A stretch of DNA of 64,000 nt from Streptomyces hydrogenans. GTDB taxonomy: Bacteria > Actinomycetota > Actinomycetes > Streptomycetales > Streptomycetaceae. The position numbers and the translations under genes were made by a program. Each line of letters opens with the position of its first letter. Position 1 is the first letter of the stretch. Below, piece after piece: positions 41,985 to 50,303 of the stretch. Below the pieces are notes generated by a model, which saw only the letters and a list, made by a program, of their open reading frames with translations, did not search any database and was not told the DNA's origin. The stretch is from NCBI RefSeq assembly GCF_014656075.1, contig NZ_BNBS01000009.1:65369-129368 (forward strand), read 5' to 3'.

Positions 41985-42989
41985 TCACTCCGCCCCGTGG
42001 CACTCCCCGTACGTCCTCTCCGAGCCGCACCAGCACGCGTCCGTCCTCAGTGGGGGCCAGGGGGTGGCTCGGGCTCGGGCGGCGAGGGTGGTGGCGTATT
42101 GGGGGAGGAGGTCGGCGTTGGCGGGGGAGGAGGACTCCGAGGCGGCGAAGGCCTCGTAGGAGGGGACGGTGGCGCGGACGATGCCGAGGTTGGGGGTGCC
42201 GGCGGCCGCCAGTTCGCGGAGGGACGCCTCGATGTCCGTCAGATGGGCCCGGTAGGTGGGGTACTCCGTCTCCAGCTCCGGGTAGGCGGCGAGGAGCTCG
42301 GTGAGTTCCTCGGTCGGCCAGTGGAGGACCGCCACCGGGAAGGGGCGGGAGAGGGCCGTGCGGTAGGTGCCCAGTTCGGAGCGGAGGCGGGCGATCTCGG
42401 CCTGGAGCTCGGTGGGGTCGGAGGAGCCGAGGGACCAGAGGCGCTTGGGGTCGTGGAGCTCGTCCAGGGGGATCTCGCCCTGGTGGAGGCGGTCCGCGCG
42501 GGTGTCCCAGTCGTCGTGGGGCAGGGCCAGCATGCGGCGGACGCGGTGGCGGGTCGCCAGGAGGGAGTGCGTGGCGTGGGGGAGTTCCGTGTCGTCGCCG
42601 GAGGCGGCGAGGAGCGCGGCGGCCTCGGTGAGGGTCCGCTCGGCCGCCTCCAGCTCGTCGTGGGCCTCCAGCGTCTCCGCCGCGATCTGCCACGGGGGCG
42701 CGTCGGCCGGGCGGGAGCGTCGTACGCCCTCGATGATGGCCCTCGCCTCGGCCTCGTGCCCGTACTCCCACAGGTTCGACGCCTTCAGCGCGCGGATCAG
42801 GTGGGGGTCGGCCGGGGCGCCGGACAGCAGGTCGTCGTAGAGCGCCGTCGCGCCGGGGCGGTCGTCGGCCAGTTCCAGGTGGGCGGCGGCGCGGAGCAGC
42901 AGCGGTTCCCGGTCGCCGGGGTACTGCGTGGCGGTGCGCAGCAGGCGCTCGGCTTCGGCGGTGTGGGCGGCAGGCGTGTCGGGGCGCAT
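41985..42989 (-). CDS. TPR-containing protein with C-terminal SEC-C motif
   Basis: A 334-aa soluble protein. The first 130 residues form degenerate tetratricopeptide-type helix pairs (AERLLRTATQYPGDREPLLLRAAAHLELA, ATALYDDLLSG). The C-terminus is a SEC-C zinc motif, C-W-C-G-x7-C-H (DACWCGSERTYGECHG), as found in SecA tails and many small adaptor proteins. The middle has a helical segment (LQAEIARLRSELGTY). Function is not known; SEC-C/TPR proteins are generally regarded as adaptors. The gene borders the methylase unit on the same strand but has a different character, and I do not include it in the island. Confidence 0.8.
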   Translation of the reverse strand: MRPDTPAAHTAEAERLLRTATQYPGDREPLLLRAAAHLELADDRPGATALYDDLLSGAPADPHLIRALKASNLWEYGHEAEARAIIEGVRRSRPADAPPWQIAAETLEAHDELEAAERTLTEAAALLAASGDDTELPHATHSLLATRHRVRRMLALPHDDWDTRADRLHQGEIPLDELHDPKRLWSLGSSDPTELQAEIARLRSELGTYRTALSRPFPVAVLHWPTEELTELLAAYPELETEYPTYRAHLTDIEASLRELAAAGTPNLGIVRATVPSYEAFAASESSSPANADLLPQYATTLAARARATPWPPLRTDACWCGSERTYGECHGAE

Positions 42990-43042
42990 GGCTTCACCGT
43001 ACTGCTGTACGGCCCTGGAGAGTTGGCGCCGCAGCGCTTATC

Positions 43043-43897
43043 GTGCCGGGCGTGCGGGACAGGGGACGTGGGGGACGCGAGAGGGTGCCGGTCGTCGTCC
43101 AGGCGCGCTCGGGGCGCCGTGGGCTCGCCCGTGTGCTCTGGTTTGCGGCCGAGACGGTCGTCACCTGCGGTGTTCTGATCCTGTTGCTCGTGGTGCACCA
43201 GTTGTGGTGGACCAACCAGCAGGCGCGGGCCGAGGCGGGCGAGCGGGTGGCCGTGCTGGAGCGGGAGTGGGACATCTCTCCTCCCGGGGCAGGGGGCTCC
43301 TCCGGGTCCTCCGGATCCTCGGGTTCCTCCGGGGACGGGGTGGGGACGGTTCCCTCGGCCCCGCCCTCGGCGCCCGCCGCCGGGTCCTCGGCCTCGCCGC
43401 CCGCCCGTCCGTCCTCCGGCGGGGCGAAGCCGTCCCCCGCGCCCGCGCGCACGCCCTCCGGCGAGACGTTCGCCGTGCTGCGGATCCCGCGGATCGGGCT
43501 GACGGTGCCGGTCGCCCAGGGGATCTCGAAGAGCAAGGTGCTCGACAAGGGGTACGTGGGCCACTATCCCGGCACCGCCGCGCCCGGGCGGGTCGGGAAC
43601 GTGGCGCTCGCCGGGCACCGGAACACGCACGGCGAGCCGTTCCGGTACGTCAACCGGCTGCGGAAGGGGGACGAGATCACGCTGCGGACGCGCGAGGGGA
43701 CGTTCACCTACCGGGTCGACCAGATCCTGCCGGTGACCTCGCCGCGCGACACCGGCGTCATCCAGCCCGTGCCGCGGTCGATCGTCAAGCCCTCGTACGG
43801 GTACTCCAGGGCCGGGTCCTACCTCACCCTCACCACCTGCACGCCCGAGTTCACCTCCCGCTACCGGCTCATCGTCTGGGCGACCCTGCGACGGTGA
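43043..43897 (+). CDS. Class E sortase
   Basis: A 284-aa sortase. A basic N-terminus and transmembrane helix (about 31-52) are followed by a Gly/Ser/Pro-rich linker (about 80-140) and the catalytic domain. The triad is visible: His192 in ALAGHRNTHG, Cys266 in LTLTTCTPEF and Arg273 in TSRYRLIVW. Class E sortases of Streptomyces anchor LAxTG proteins such as long chaplins to peptidoglycan. An LAxTG substrate candidate lies at 52710 and an LPETG one at 48645. GTG 43043 is used; GTG 43052 is a possible alternative. Its 3' end overlaps the convergent MFS gene by 29 bp. Confidence 0.92.
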   Translation: MPGVRDRGRGGRERVPVVVQARSGRRGLARVLWFAAETVVTCGVLILLLVVHQLWWTNQQARAEAGERVAVLEREWDISPPGAGGSSGSSGSSGSSGDGVGTVPSAPPSAPAAGSSASPPARPSSGGAKPSPAPARTPSGETFAVLRIPRIGLTVPVAQGISKSKVLDKGYVGHYPGTAAPGRVGNVALAGHRNTHGEPFRYVNRLRKGDEITLRTREGTFTYRVDQILPVTSPRDTGVIQPVPRSIVKPSYGYSRAGSYLTLTTCTPEFTSRYRLIVWATLRR

Positions 43898-45395
43898 GGG
43901 CGGCGCCGGCCAGCGCCAGGGCGGCGGAGGCGGCGAACGCGGTGTCCGGGTCCGTCGCCGACAGGGCGAGCATCAGGGCCACGCCCGCCGCCGAGCCGAT
44001 GTAGCGGGCCGTGTTGTTCGCGCCCGAGCCCATCGCCGCGCGCTCCGGCGGCACGGAGTCGACGGCGAGGCGGGGCAGCGCCGCGTTCAGCAGGCCGCTG
44101 CCCGCGCCCGCCACCACCAGGCCGGCCATCAGGCGCGGCCAGGGCACGGCGGGGGCGTCCACGGTCCCGAGGAGGGGCAGGACGCCCGCCGCCGAGAGGA
44201 CGAAGCCGAGGGCCAGTTGGTACGGGGCCGAGATCCGGCCCGCGAGCCGGCGGGCCTGCAGCGCCACCACGAACGAGGTGCCGGACCACAGGACGAAGAG
44301 GCCGGCCGCCGCCAGGGGGGCAACCCCCTGCCCGCGCATGAGCAGCGAGGGCAGCACGCTGAACAGGCCGATCACCGCCAGGCCCGTGAACAGCGCCCCC
44401 ACCGTCGACGCCCGGAACGCCGGCCGCCGCAGCAGGCCCAGGTCGATCATGGGGTCCTTCCGCCGGCGCTCCACGGCCACGAACAGCGCCAGCAGCACCG
44501 CGGACGCCAGGAGCAGCACGCCGACCGCCGGACGCAGCCACCCGTCCCGGCCCAGCGTCAGGGCCGTGAGCAGCGCCCCCAGCGCCAGCGCCAGGGTCGT
44601 CGCCCCCGCCAGGTCCGGCCTCCCGCCGCCGCCCGCGCGCCCTGCCGGTGAAGGTGCCGGGGTGCCCGCGGTCCGTTCCGGTGACGGTGCCGGGGTGCCC
44701 GCGGTCCGTCCCGGTGACGGTGCCGGATCGCCCCCGTTCCCCGTCGGCGTAGAAGCCGGGCCGCCCCCGTCCCCCGTCCGCGGCGGCGTCAGCGTCCGGG
44801 CCCCCGTCACCGCCGTCGCCAGGGTCGCCGCGCCCAGGGCGAGGTACGCGAGCCGCCAGTCCGCGAGGCTGAGGACCGCCGCGAGCAGGGGGCCCAGGGC
44901 GATGCCGGCGCTCACGGACGCGCCCCAGACGCCGGTGGCCCGGATCCGGTCGCGGCCCGAGGGGTACGCGTCGGCGAGCAGGCCCAGGCTGCCCGCCAGG
45001 ATCGCCGCGCTCGCCGCGCCCTGCGCGATCCGGGCGGCGGTGAAGAGCGCCGTCGTGCCGGCGAAGGCGCCGAGCGCCGTGGTCACGCCCAGGGCGAGCG
45101 TGCCGAGGAGGAAGACCCGGCGGCGGCCGTGCGCGTCGGCCAGCGCGCCCGCGACGAGGAGCAGGGCGGCGAGGCCGAGCGGGGTGCCGTTGAGGAGCCA
45201 CGCCTGGGCCGAGGACGGGGTCCCGAACGCCTCGGCCGTCGCCGGGAGCGTCAGCATCGGCGCCGTGTAGTTCATGAGGGCGAGGGTGGTGGCGGCGGCC
45301 GTGACGGCGAGGGTGGCGGCGGGGCGCCGCGGGGCGGGGGTGTCGGGGGTGTCGGGGGCGGGGGTGTCCGGAGCGTGGGAGTGGGCTGTGCGCAC
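43869..45395 (-). CDS. MFS drug exporter (DHA2-like)
   Basis: A 508-aa major facilitator with about 12-14 helices. GALADAHGRRRVFLLGTLALG is the motif A loop, and GPLLAAVLSLADWRLAY corresponds to motif C region features of drug:H+ antiporters. A long cytoplasmic loop between the halves is a Pro/Gly/Thr-rich repeat (GTPAPSPERTA twice, residues near 225-245). GTG 45395 starts a Pro-rich N-terminal tail. A divergent HxlR-family regulator and two palindromes lie immediately upstream, so expression is probably induced by ligand release of that repressor. The exported compound is unknown. Confidence 0.9.
   Translation of the reverse strand: MRTAHSHAPDTPAPDTPDTPAPRRPAATLAVTAAATTLALMNYTAPMLTLPATAEAFGTPSSAQAWLLNGTPLGLAALLLVAGALADAHGRRRVFLLGTLALGVTTALGAFAGTTALFTAARIAQGAASAAILAGSLGLLADAYPSGRDRIRATGVWGASVSAGIALGPLLAAVLSLADWRLAYLALGAATLATAVTGARTLTPPRTGDGGGPASTPTGNGGDPAPSPGRTAGTPAPSPERTAGTPAPSPAGRAGGGGRPDLAGATTLALALGALLTALTLGRDGWLRPAVGVLLLASAVLLALFVAVERRRKDPMIDLGLLRRPAFRASTVGALFTGLAVIGLFSVLPSLLMRGQGVAPLAAAGLFVLWSGTSFVVALQARRLAGRISAPYQLALGFVLSAAGVLPLLGTVDAPAVPWPRLMAGLVVAGAGSGLLNAALPRLAVDSVPPERAAMGSGANNTARYIGSAAGVALMLALSATDPDTAFAASAALALAGAALTVAGSPRR
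44646..44745 (-). repeat. 33-bp tandem repeat within the MFS cytoplasmic loop
   Basis: Two to three copies of a 33-bp unit (GGTGACGGTGCCGGGGTGCC followed by CGCGGTCCGTYCC) encode GTPAPSPERTA-type peptides. The repeat keeps frame and sits in the central loop, where length variation is tolerated. Confidence 0.75.
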
Positions 45396-45419
45396 GGGGC
45401 CTCCGCCCGGTCGTCGGTC

Positions 45420-45436
45420 GGTTCGATGACTGAACC
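45420..45436. promoter_or_regulatory. HxlR-type operator 1 (MFS side)
   Basis: GGTTCGATGACTGAACC, a dyad GGTTC-N7-GAACC, 25 bp upstream of the MFS start. It shares 14 of 17 bases with the second copy nearer the regulator gene. Confidence 0.72.
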
Positions 45437-45463
45437 TGGGTCCGGTGTCACCTTAGCCTCATC

Positions 45464-45480
45464 GGTTCGGTGAATGAACC
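45464..45480. promoter_or_regulatory. HxlR-type operator 2 (regulator side)
   Basis: GGTTCGGTGAATGAACC, same dyad as operator 1, ending ten bases before the TAGGCT -10 box (45490-45495) of the regulator gene and covering its -35 region. That -10 ends six bases before ATG 45502, so the regulator mRNA is leaderless and directly autorepressible. Confidence 0.75.
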
Positions 45481-45501
45481 CCCTTTCGGTAGGCTGGCCG
45501 C

Positions 45502-46035
45502 ATGGCCCTCGGCAAGGACTACGCCCAGCAGCAGTGCTCCATCGCCCGCGCCCTGGAGATCGTGGGCGAGCGCTGGACCCTGCTCCTCGTGCGCGACGCC
45601 TTCTACGGCGTCCGCCGCTACAGCGACTTCCTCGCCCACCTCGGCGTCCCCCGCGCCGTCCTCGCCGCCCGCCTCCAGGCCCTCGTCGACGCCGGCGTGC
45701 TCGACCGGCGCCGCTACCAGGAGTCGCCGCCGCGCGACGAGTACGTCCTCACCGGGCGCGGTCTCGCCCTCTGGCCCGTCCTGTGGGCCCTCGGGGCCTG
45801 GGGCAGGGCGGAGGTCCCCGGCTCACTGCCCATGCGCCACTTCCACCACGCCGACTGCGGCACCGAACTGGACCCGCGCGGCATCTGCCCGGTCTGCCGC
45901 GTCCCCGTCGACCCCGCCGACGTCGAGATGCGGCCCGGCGCCGGGCTCGACCCCGACCCCGCCGACCCCGTCGGCCGCGCGCTCCTCGCGCCCCGCCGAC
46001 TGCTCACGCCGCTGGACCCGGCGGCGACTTCCTGA
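45502..46035 (+). CDS. HxlR-family transcriptional regulator
   Basis: A 177-aa winged-helix protein. CSIARALEIVGERWTLLLVRDAFYGVRRYSDF, with Cys12 near the start, and LGVPRAVLAARLQALVDAGVLDRRRYQE, are the HxlR HTH and wing. The C-terminus has a Cys/His cluster (HFHHADCGTELDPRGICPVC) that could hold zinc or sense electrophiles or redox change. It is divergent from the MFS exporter and two matching palindromes lie between them, so it probably represses both. ATG 45502 is leaderless. The C-terminal codons and stop form the first unit of a tandem repeat. Confidence 0.9.
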   Translation: MALGKDYAQQQCSIARALEIVGERWTLLLVRDAFYGVRRYSDFLAHLGVPRAVLAARLQALVDAGVLDRRRYQESPPRDEYVLTGRGLALWPVLWALGAWGRAEVPGSLPMRHFHHADCGTELDPRGICPVCRVPVDPADVEMRPGAGLDPDPADPVGRALLAPRRLLTPLDPAATS

Positions 46036-46163
46036 AACGCCCCGCCGACCACTCGCGGCGCCGGGCCCGGCTGCGTACGCCGCCGGACCCGGCGGCTGCC
46101 TGAAACGCCCTGCCGACCGCTCTTACCGCCGGACCCGGCGGCTTCCCGGAACGCCGGGAACTC
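46014..46163. repeat. Degenerate tandem repeat across the HxlR stop codon
   Basis: Three units of about 60-65, 60 and 25 bp begin GGACCCGGCGGC and contain CTTCCTGAAACGCC or TGCCTGAAACGCC then CGCCGACC. The first unit includes the stop codon. Nothing else is seen in 46036-46222. Confidence 0.72.
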
Positions 46164-46222
46164 CTCCGTACAGCCGTTCGTCCTACCTGGCGGACAGTGA
46201 AGTACGGGGAACGGGGGGCGCG

Positions 46223-46534
46223 GTGAGCGGGAGTCTGGTCCTGCGGCGATGCGCGCCCCTCGTCCTCCTCTCCGCGCTGCTCACCCTCGCGGTGGCGCTC
46301 TCGGGCCCGGCGGGTCCGTACGACTCGGTCGGCGCGGCCGTCGTCCTCGCCGTCTCCGCCGGACTCTGCGCCCTCGTCGGCGCCCGTACGGCTCCGGCCG
46401 CGGCGCCGTGCCTCGTCCGCACCGCGCTGCGCGACCGGGTCCGGCGCACGGCCTTCCTCCCGCAGCGCGACCCCGACGCCGCCGGCCGCCGCCGGCCCAG
46501 GGCGCCGGGGCGTTCCCTCCCGACGGCCGCGTAG
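46223..46534 (+). CDS. DUF6412 family membrane protein
   Basis: A 103-aa protein. Two hydrophobic helices (APLVLLSALLTLAVAL, about 11-26; GAAVVLAVSAGLCALVGA, about 37-54) are followed by a basic cytoplasmic tail with RTALRDRVRRTAFLPQRDPDA, which I recognise as the DUF6412 pattern. The family typically precedes a YidC/Oxa1-like gene in Streptomyces, as here. GTG 46223 follows GGGGAACGGGGGGC, a poor ribosome site. Function unknown; the pairing suggests a role in membrane-protein insertion or quality control. Confidence 0.75.
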   Translation: MSGSLVLRRCAPLVLLSALLTLAVALSGPAGPYDSVGAAVVLAVSAGLCALVGARTAPAAAPCLVRTALRDRVRRTAFLPQRDPDAAGRRRPRAPGRSLPTAA

Positions 46535-46639
46535 GCGTACCCGCACCCCCTCACCGCCCCACCCACCGCGAGACGCCTTCGCGCGGTCCGTCATGCCGAG
46601 ATCCGTCATCCCCGGCACGACGAACCCCGGAGGGTTCCC

Positions 46640-47365
46640 TTGTCCGTCTTCCCGTCCCCGCTCCTCGACGCCTTCTCCGCGCTCGTCGACCGGCTCGCCG
46701 CACTCCTCCAGCCCGCCCTCGGCGGCGCCTCGACGGCCGTGGCCGTCATCGCCTTCACCGTCCTCGTCCGGCTCGCCGTCCATCCGCTCTCCCGCGCCGC
46801 CGTGCGCGGGCAGCAGGCCCGGGTGCGGCTCGCGCCCCGGGTCGCCGCGCTCCGCGAGACGTACGCGAACCGGCCGGAGCGCCTCCGGCGGGCGGTCCTG
46901 GAGCTGCACGCGGAGGAGAAGGTCTCGCCGTTCGCGGGGCTGCTGCCGGGCCTGCTCCAGGCGCCCGCGTTCCTCCTCCTGTACGCGCTCTTCTCCTCCG
47001 GCGACCGGATGGGCGGCCACGCGCTGCTCGCCGCGCCCCTCGACGGCCGCTGGACCGAGGCCCTCGGCGACGGAGGCCCGTTCGGTCCGGCCGGCCTCGT
47101 CCACCTCGCCGTCCTCGCGGTGGCCCTCGTCGTGGCGGCGTACCAGTACCTCCGCGCCCGCCGGGAGACGGTGCCGGGGCCGGACGGCGGGCCCGCGGGG
47201 TTGGCCCGGGTGCTGCCGCTGCTCTCCTTCGGGACCGTCGTGACCGTCGCCTTCGTGCCGCTCGCCGTCGGGCTCTACCTGGTCACCAGCACCGCCTGGT
47301 CCGTCGTCGAGCGGGCGCTGCTCATGCGGCGGCCGCCGTCTCCGCCCGTTCCTACTCGCGCGTAA
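46640..47365 (+). CDS. YidC/Oxa1-type membrane protein insertase paralogue
   Basis: A 241-aa Oxa1-family protein: ASTAVAVIAFTVLVRLAVHPLSRAAVRGQQARV is the first core helix with its conserved Arg and the cytoplasmic coiled hairpin. LLQAPAFLLLYALFS and later VTVAFVPLAVGLYLVTSTAWSVVERALL complete the five-helix core. It is shorter than the main YidC and lacks the long C-terminal tail, so it is an accessory paralogue. The start is TTG 46640, supported by CCCGGAGGG six bases upstream and by the absence of other in-frame starts nearby. It follows the DUF6412 gene by 105 bp. Confidence 0.87.
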   Translation: MSVFPSPLLDAFSALVDRLAALLQPALGGASTAVAVIAFTVLVRLAVHPLSRAAVRGQQARVRLAPRVAALRETYANRPERLRRAVLELHAEEKVSPFAGLLPGLLQAPAFLLLYALFSSGDRMGGHALLAAPLDGRWTEALGDGGPFGPAGLVHLAVLAVALVVAAYQYLRARRETVPGPDGGPAGLARVLPLLSFGTVVTVAFVPLAVGLYLVTSTAWSVVERALLMRRPPSPPVPTRA

Positions 47366-47503
47366 GGGTCCGCAGGCTGAACGGGGTCTTGCGGGCTGAA
47401 CGGGAGTCTTGGAGGATCGGACGATCCTCCGATGGCCGCACTCCATCGGCCGGGGCACCGAAGGGCCTCCCCCCGGGCCCACCTCGACCACAGGGAGAAG
47501 ACC

Positions 47504-48373
47504 ATGAAGCTGCTGCGAGTCGGCCCGCCGGGCGCCGAGCGTCCCGCCCTCCTCGACGGGGACGGCACCCTCCGTGACCTGTCCTCCTTCACCGACGACG
47601 TCGACGGCAGTCTGCTCTCCGACACCGCCACGCTCGACCGGATCCGGGCCGCCGCCGAGGCCGGCGTGCTGCCCGCGTACGGCGAGGCCGGCGACGCCAC
47701 CGGGCTGCGGATCGGCCCGCCGGTCGGCCGGATCGGCAAGGTCGTGTGCATCGGGCTGAACTACCACGGCCACGCCGCCGAGACCGGACAGGCCACCCCG
47801 GCCGAGCCGGTCGTCTTCCTCAAGGCCGCCGACACCGTCGTCGGCCCCGACGACACCGTGCTCGTGCCGCGCGGCTCGGTGAAGACGGACTGGGAGGTCG
47901 AGCTGGCGATCGTCATCGGCCGGACCGCCCGCTACCTGGAGACCGACGAGGAGGCCCTGGCGCACGTCGCCGGGTACGCCCTCGCGCACGACGTCTCCGA
48001 GCGCGAGTTCCAGATCGAGCGCGGTGGCACCTGGGACAAGGGCAAGAACTGCGAGACCTTCAACCCGCTCGGCCCCTGGCTGGTCACCGCCGACGAGGTG
48101 CCCGACCCGCAGGACCTCACCCTGCGGCTGTGGGTCAACGGCGAGCTGAAGCAGGAGGGCAGCACCTCCGACCAGATCTTCCCGGTCGCCGAGGTCGTCC
48201 GGTACGTGAGCCGGTTCATGACGCTCTACCCGGGCGACGTCATCAACACCGGCACGCCCGCCGGCGTCGCCATGGGGCAGCCGGAGCCCAAGCCCTACCT
48301 CCGCCCCGGCGACGTCGTCGAGCTGGAGATCGAGGGCCTGGGACGCCAGCGGCAGGAGCTGAAGAGCGCCTGA
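47504..48373 (+). CDS. Fumarylacetoacetate hydrolase (FAH)-family enzyme
   Basis: A 289-aa protein of the FAH superfamily, which includes C-C hydrolases and decarboxylases of catechol meta-cleavage and homoprotocatechuate pathways. Key regions: GLNYHGHAAETG, PVVFLKAADTVVGPDDTVLVP, DWEVELAIVIGR (metal ligands Glu/Glu), SEREFQIERGGTWDKGKNCETFNP, and MTLYPGDVINTGTPAGVAMGQ. ATG 47504 follows CAGGGAGA. No pathway partners are adjacent, so the actual substrate is open (acylpyruvate hydrolase is common for this subtype). The stop codon is followed at once by a tandem repeat. Confidence 0.9.
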   Translation: MKLLRVGPPGAERPALLDGDGTLRDLSSFTDDVDGSLLSDTATLDRIRAAAEAGVLPAYGEAGDATGLRIGPPVGRIGKVVCIGLNYHGHAAETGQATPAEPVVFLKAADTVVGPDDTVLVPRGSVKTDWEVELAIVIGRTARYLETDEEALAHVAGYALAHDVSEREFQIERGGTWDKGKNCETFNPLGPWLVTADEVPDPQDLTLRLWVNGELKQEGSTSDQIFPVAEVVRYVSRFMTLYPGDVINTGTPAGVAMGQPEPKPYLRPGDVVELEIEGLGRQRQELKSA

Positions 48374-48575
48374 GGCGCCCACCGGAGCGCCCGACGTCTC
48401 CACCGGAGCGCCCGACCCGCCCACCGGAGCGTCCGGCGCACCCCCCGGGCGCGCCCGACGCGGGCGCGGTGTGACGACGGCGTGTGAGCCGACGCGGGTG
48501 TGACGGCGCGCGGTCGACGGCGCTGTGACGGCGCGGGCGGAACGGCGGGCGCGCCGACGCGGGCGTGACGGCTCG
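48371..48575. repeat. Degenerate GC-rich tandem repeats after the FAH stop codon
   Basis: Three copies of about 20-22 bp containing CACCGGAGCGCCCGAC begin at the TGA. A second family follows, with several variants of GACGCGGGCGTGACGGCG. There is no coding potential; the open frames across it have low-complexity content. Confidence 0.7.
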
Positions 48576-48586
48576 TGTCCGATTCT

Positions 48587-48612
48587 GGCGGTACCCCGCG
48601 TGGGGTACCGCC
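48587..48612 (+). terminator. Hairpin upstream of the surface-protein gene
   Basis: GGCGGTACCCC and GGGGTACCGCC form a perfect 11-bp stem with a 4-nt loop, followed by ATTTTCGTCCCTTTTT. It ends 33 bp before ATG 48645. It can terminate the FAH transcript or, if transcription starts upstream, attenuate the surface-protein gene. Confidence 0.6.
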
Positions 48613-48644
48613 ATTTTCGTCCCTTTTTCTGCATATTGCGGCAT

Positions 48645-50303
48645 ATGGATCCTGTGAAGCCCGAACGAGCCCCCGACCGCAGGGCGCGTCTCGCCCTCTC
48701 CGCCGCGACGGCCGTCCTCGCCGCCGGCGCCCTCGTCGGCGGTCTCGCCGTCACCGGCGCCGCCGACCCGCTGCCCGGCGGGCTCGGTCCCTGCAAGCCG
48801 GGCAAGTGCCCGCCCACGTACCCCGACATCAACAACGATCCGGTCCAGTGGCGCGACAACGCCGTCAACATCTTCGTCGGCGGCGACTTCCTCGTCCGCG
48901 AGGCCGCCGCCGAGGCCGAGGGCAAGGTCGTCGTCCTCGGCGGCTTCGACCAGGCCAAGCGCGAGGGCGTCTCACAGGTCTACAACGTCGGCGTCGCGGG
49001 CGTCGGTTCGAGGGTCGTGCCCGACAACGACACCGCCTTCCTCAGCGTCGGCGGGAACGTCACCGTCGCCGCCGGTCAGCGGCTCCTCACCGAGGAGGGC
49101 ACGGTCACCGGCAAGACGGTGTACGCGGGCACCGTCACCGGCACGGTGATCCCGGATCCCGTCAAGGACGCCGCCGCCGTCGCCCCGTACACCGCGCTGC
49201 GCGACGAACTGACCGCCGCCAGCCGTTGCTACGCGTACCCGAAGGCCGGCGACTCCACGCCCCGCACCCCGACGGGTACGGCCGTCAACAACGGCTCCGA
49301 GACGGTCTTCACCGGCGACGGCACCTCCGCGCTCCAGGTCTTCAACGTCGACTTCGACCTGGAGTCGCCGTCCGGTGGGCAGCAGGGCATCTCCTTCGCG
49401 AACATCCCCGCGAACGCGACCGTCCTCGTCAACGTCCTCGGCGACGACCGGACCATCGACAGCTACATCGCCGGCCTGCCGGGGCTCCGCGACCGGCTGC
49501 TGTGGAACTTCCCCGACGCGACCCGGGTGAAGTTCGAGGGCACCGCGCAGTTCGCGGGCAGCGTCCTCATCGGCGAGCAGGCCAGCACCGCCACGATCAC
49601 CATGCCGGGCATGAACGGCCGCTTCTTCACCACCGGCAACCTCACCCACGCGTCCGAGCCGGGCGGGGGCGGCGGCCAGGAGATCCACAACTACCCCTTC
49701 AACGGCGACCTGCCGTCCTGCGACGAGGACCCGACGCCCACCACGCCGACGCCGACCACGCCGACCCCGACGGACACCACCCCGACGCCGACCGAGCCGA
49801 CGCCCACCCCGACGGACACCACGCCCACGCCGACCGAGCCGACCCCGACCGACACCACGCCCACGCCCACGGAGCCGACCCCGACCGACACCACGCCCAC
49901 GCCCACGGAGCCGACCCCGACCGACACCACGCCGACCCCGACCGAGCCCACCCCCAGCCCGACCGACTCCGCGGACGGCGGAGCGACGGACGGCGGCATG
50001 ACGGACGGCGGCGCGACGGACGGGGGCGCGACGGACGGCGGAGGCTCCGACGGCGGCGGTTCGGACGGCGGTTACGGCGACGACACCGGTGGCAGCACGG
50101 GTGGGGACACGGGTGGGGACACCGGCGGCTACGGCGACGACACCGGTGGCCACCACGGCCCCGACGGCGGCGGCCAGCTTCCCGAGACCGGCGCCGGCAC
50201 CGGGAAGGTCGTCATGGGCGTGACGGCGGCCGGCCTCGCCCTCGGCGGCGGCCTCCTCGTCGCCGTCAGCCGCCGGCGCCGTCGGCGGGACGGGGCAGCC
50301 TGA
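48645..50303 (+). CDS. Choice-of-anchor A surface protein with LPETG sorting signal
   Basis: A 552-aa cell-wall protein. A signal peptide (about 1-42, [21 protein letters not shown]) is followed by a beta-rich 'choice-of-anchor A' domain (about 60-355, [15 protein letters not shown]...[25 protein letters not shown]). A Pro/Thr stalk built from [12 protein letters not shown] repeats (about 360-445) and a Gly/Asp-rich region follow. The C-terminus is a complete sorting signal: LPETG (512-516), hydrophobic helix ([20 protein letters not shown]) and [10 protein letters not shown] tail. A sortase would link it to peptidoglycan. ATG 48645 is chosen for the signal peptide. Its 3' end overlaps the convergent oxidoreductase gene by 38 bp. 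Confidence 0.88.
   Translation: MDPVKPERAPDRRARLALSAATAVLAAGALVGGLAVTGAADPLPGGLGPCKPGKCPPTYPDINNDPVQWRDNAVNIFVGGDFLVREAAAEAEGKVVVLGGFDQAKREGVSQVYNVGVAGVGSRVVPDNDTAFLSVGGNVTVAAGQRLLTEEGTVTGKTVYAGTVTGTVIPDPVKDAAAVAPYTALRDELTAASRCYAYPKAGDSTPRTPTGTAVNNGSETVFTGDGTSALQVFNVDFDLESPSGGQQGISFANIPANATVLVNVLGDDRTIDSYIAGLPGLRDRLLWNFPDATRVKFEGTAQFAGSVLIGEQASTATITMPGMNGRFFTTGNLTHASEPGGGGGQEIHNYPFNGDLPSCDEDPTPTTPTPTTPTPTDTTPTPTEPTPTPTDTTPTPTEPTPTDTTPTPTEPTPTDTTPTPTEPTPTDTTPTPTEPTPSPTDSADGGATDGGMTDGGATDGGATDGGGSDGGGSDGGYGDDTGGSTGGDTGGDTGGYGDDTGGHHGPDGGGQLPETGAGTGKVVMGVTAAGLALGGGLLVAVSRRRRRRDGAA
49729..49965 (+). repeat. In-frame 33-36 bp tandem repeat encoding a Pro/Thr stalk
   Basis: Roughly six units of ACGCCGACCGAGCCGACCCC and the following GACCGACACCACGCCC encode [12 protein letters not shown]. 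Two adjacent units (around 49851-49930) are nearly identical, pointing to recent slippage. The stalk projects the N-terminal domain from the wall. Confidence 0.85.

Noticed and set aside
41956..42771. Extended N-terminus of Vsr through the TPR/SEC-C gene
   Set aside because: It is out-of-frame reading of the TPR/SEC-C gene with Arg/Pro-rich content. The Vsr family begins near the SARMSRQ block.
22214..42989. Integrated plasmid or prophage
   Set aside because: No integrase, replication, tail, capsid or transfer gene, no tRNA at either edge, and no direct-repeat att sites noticed.
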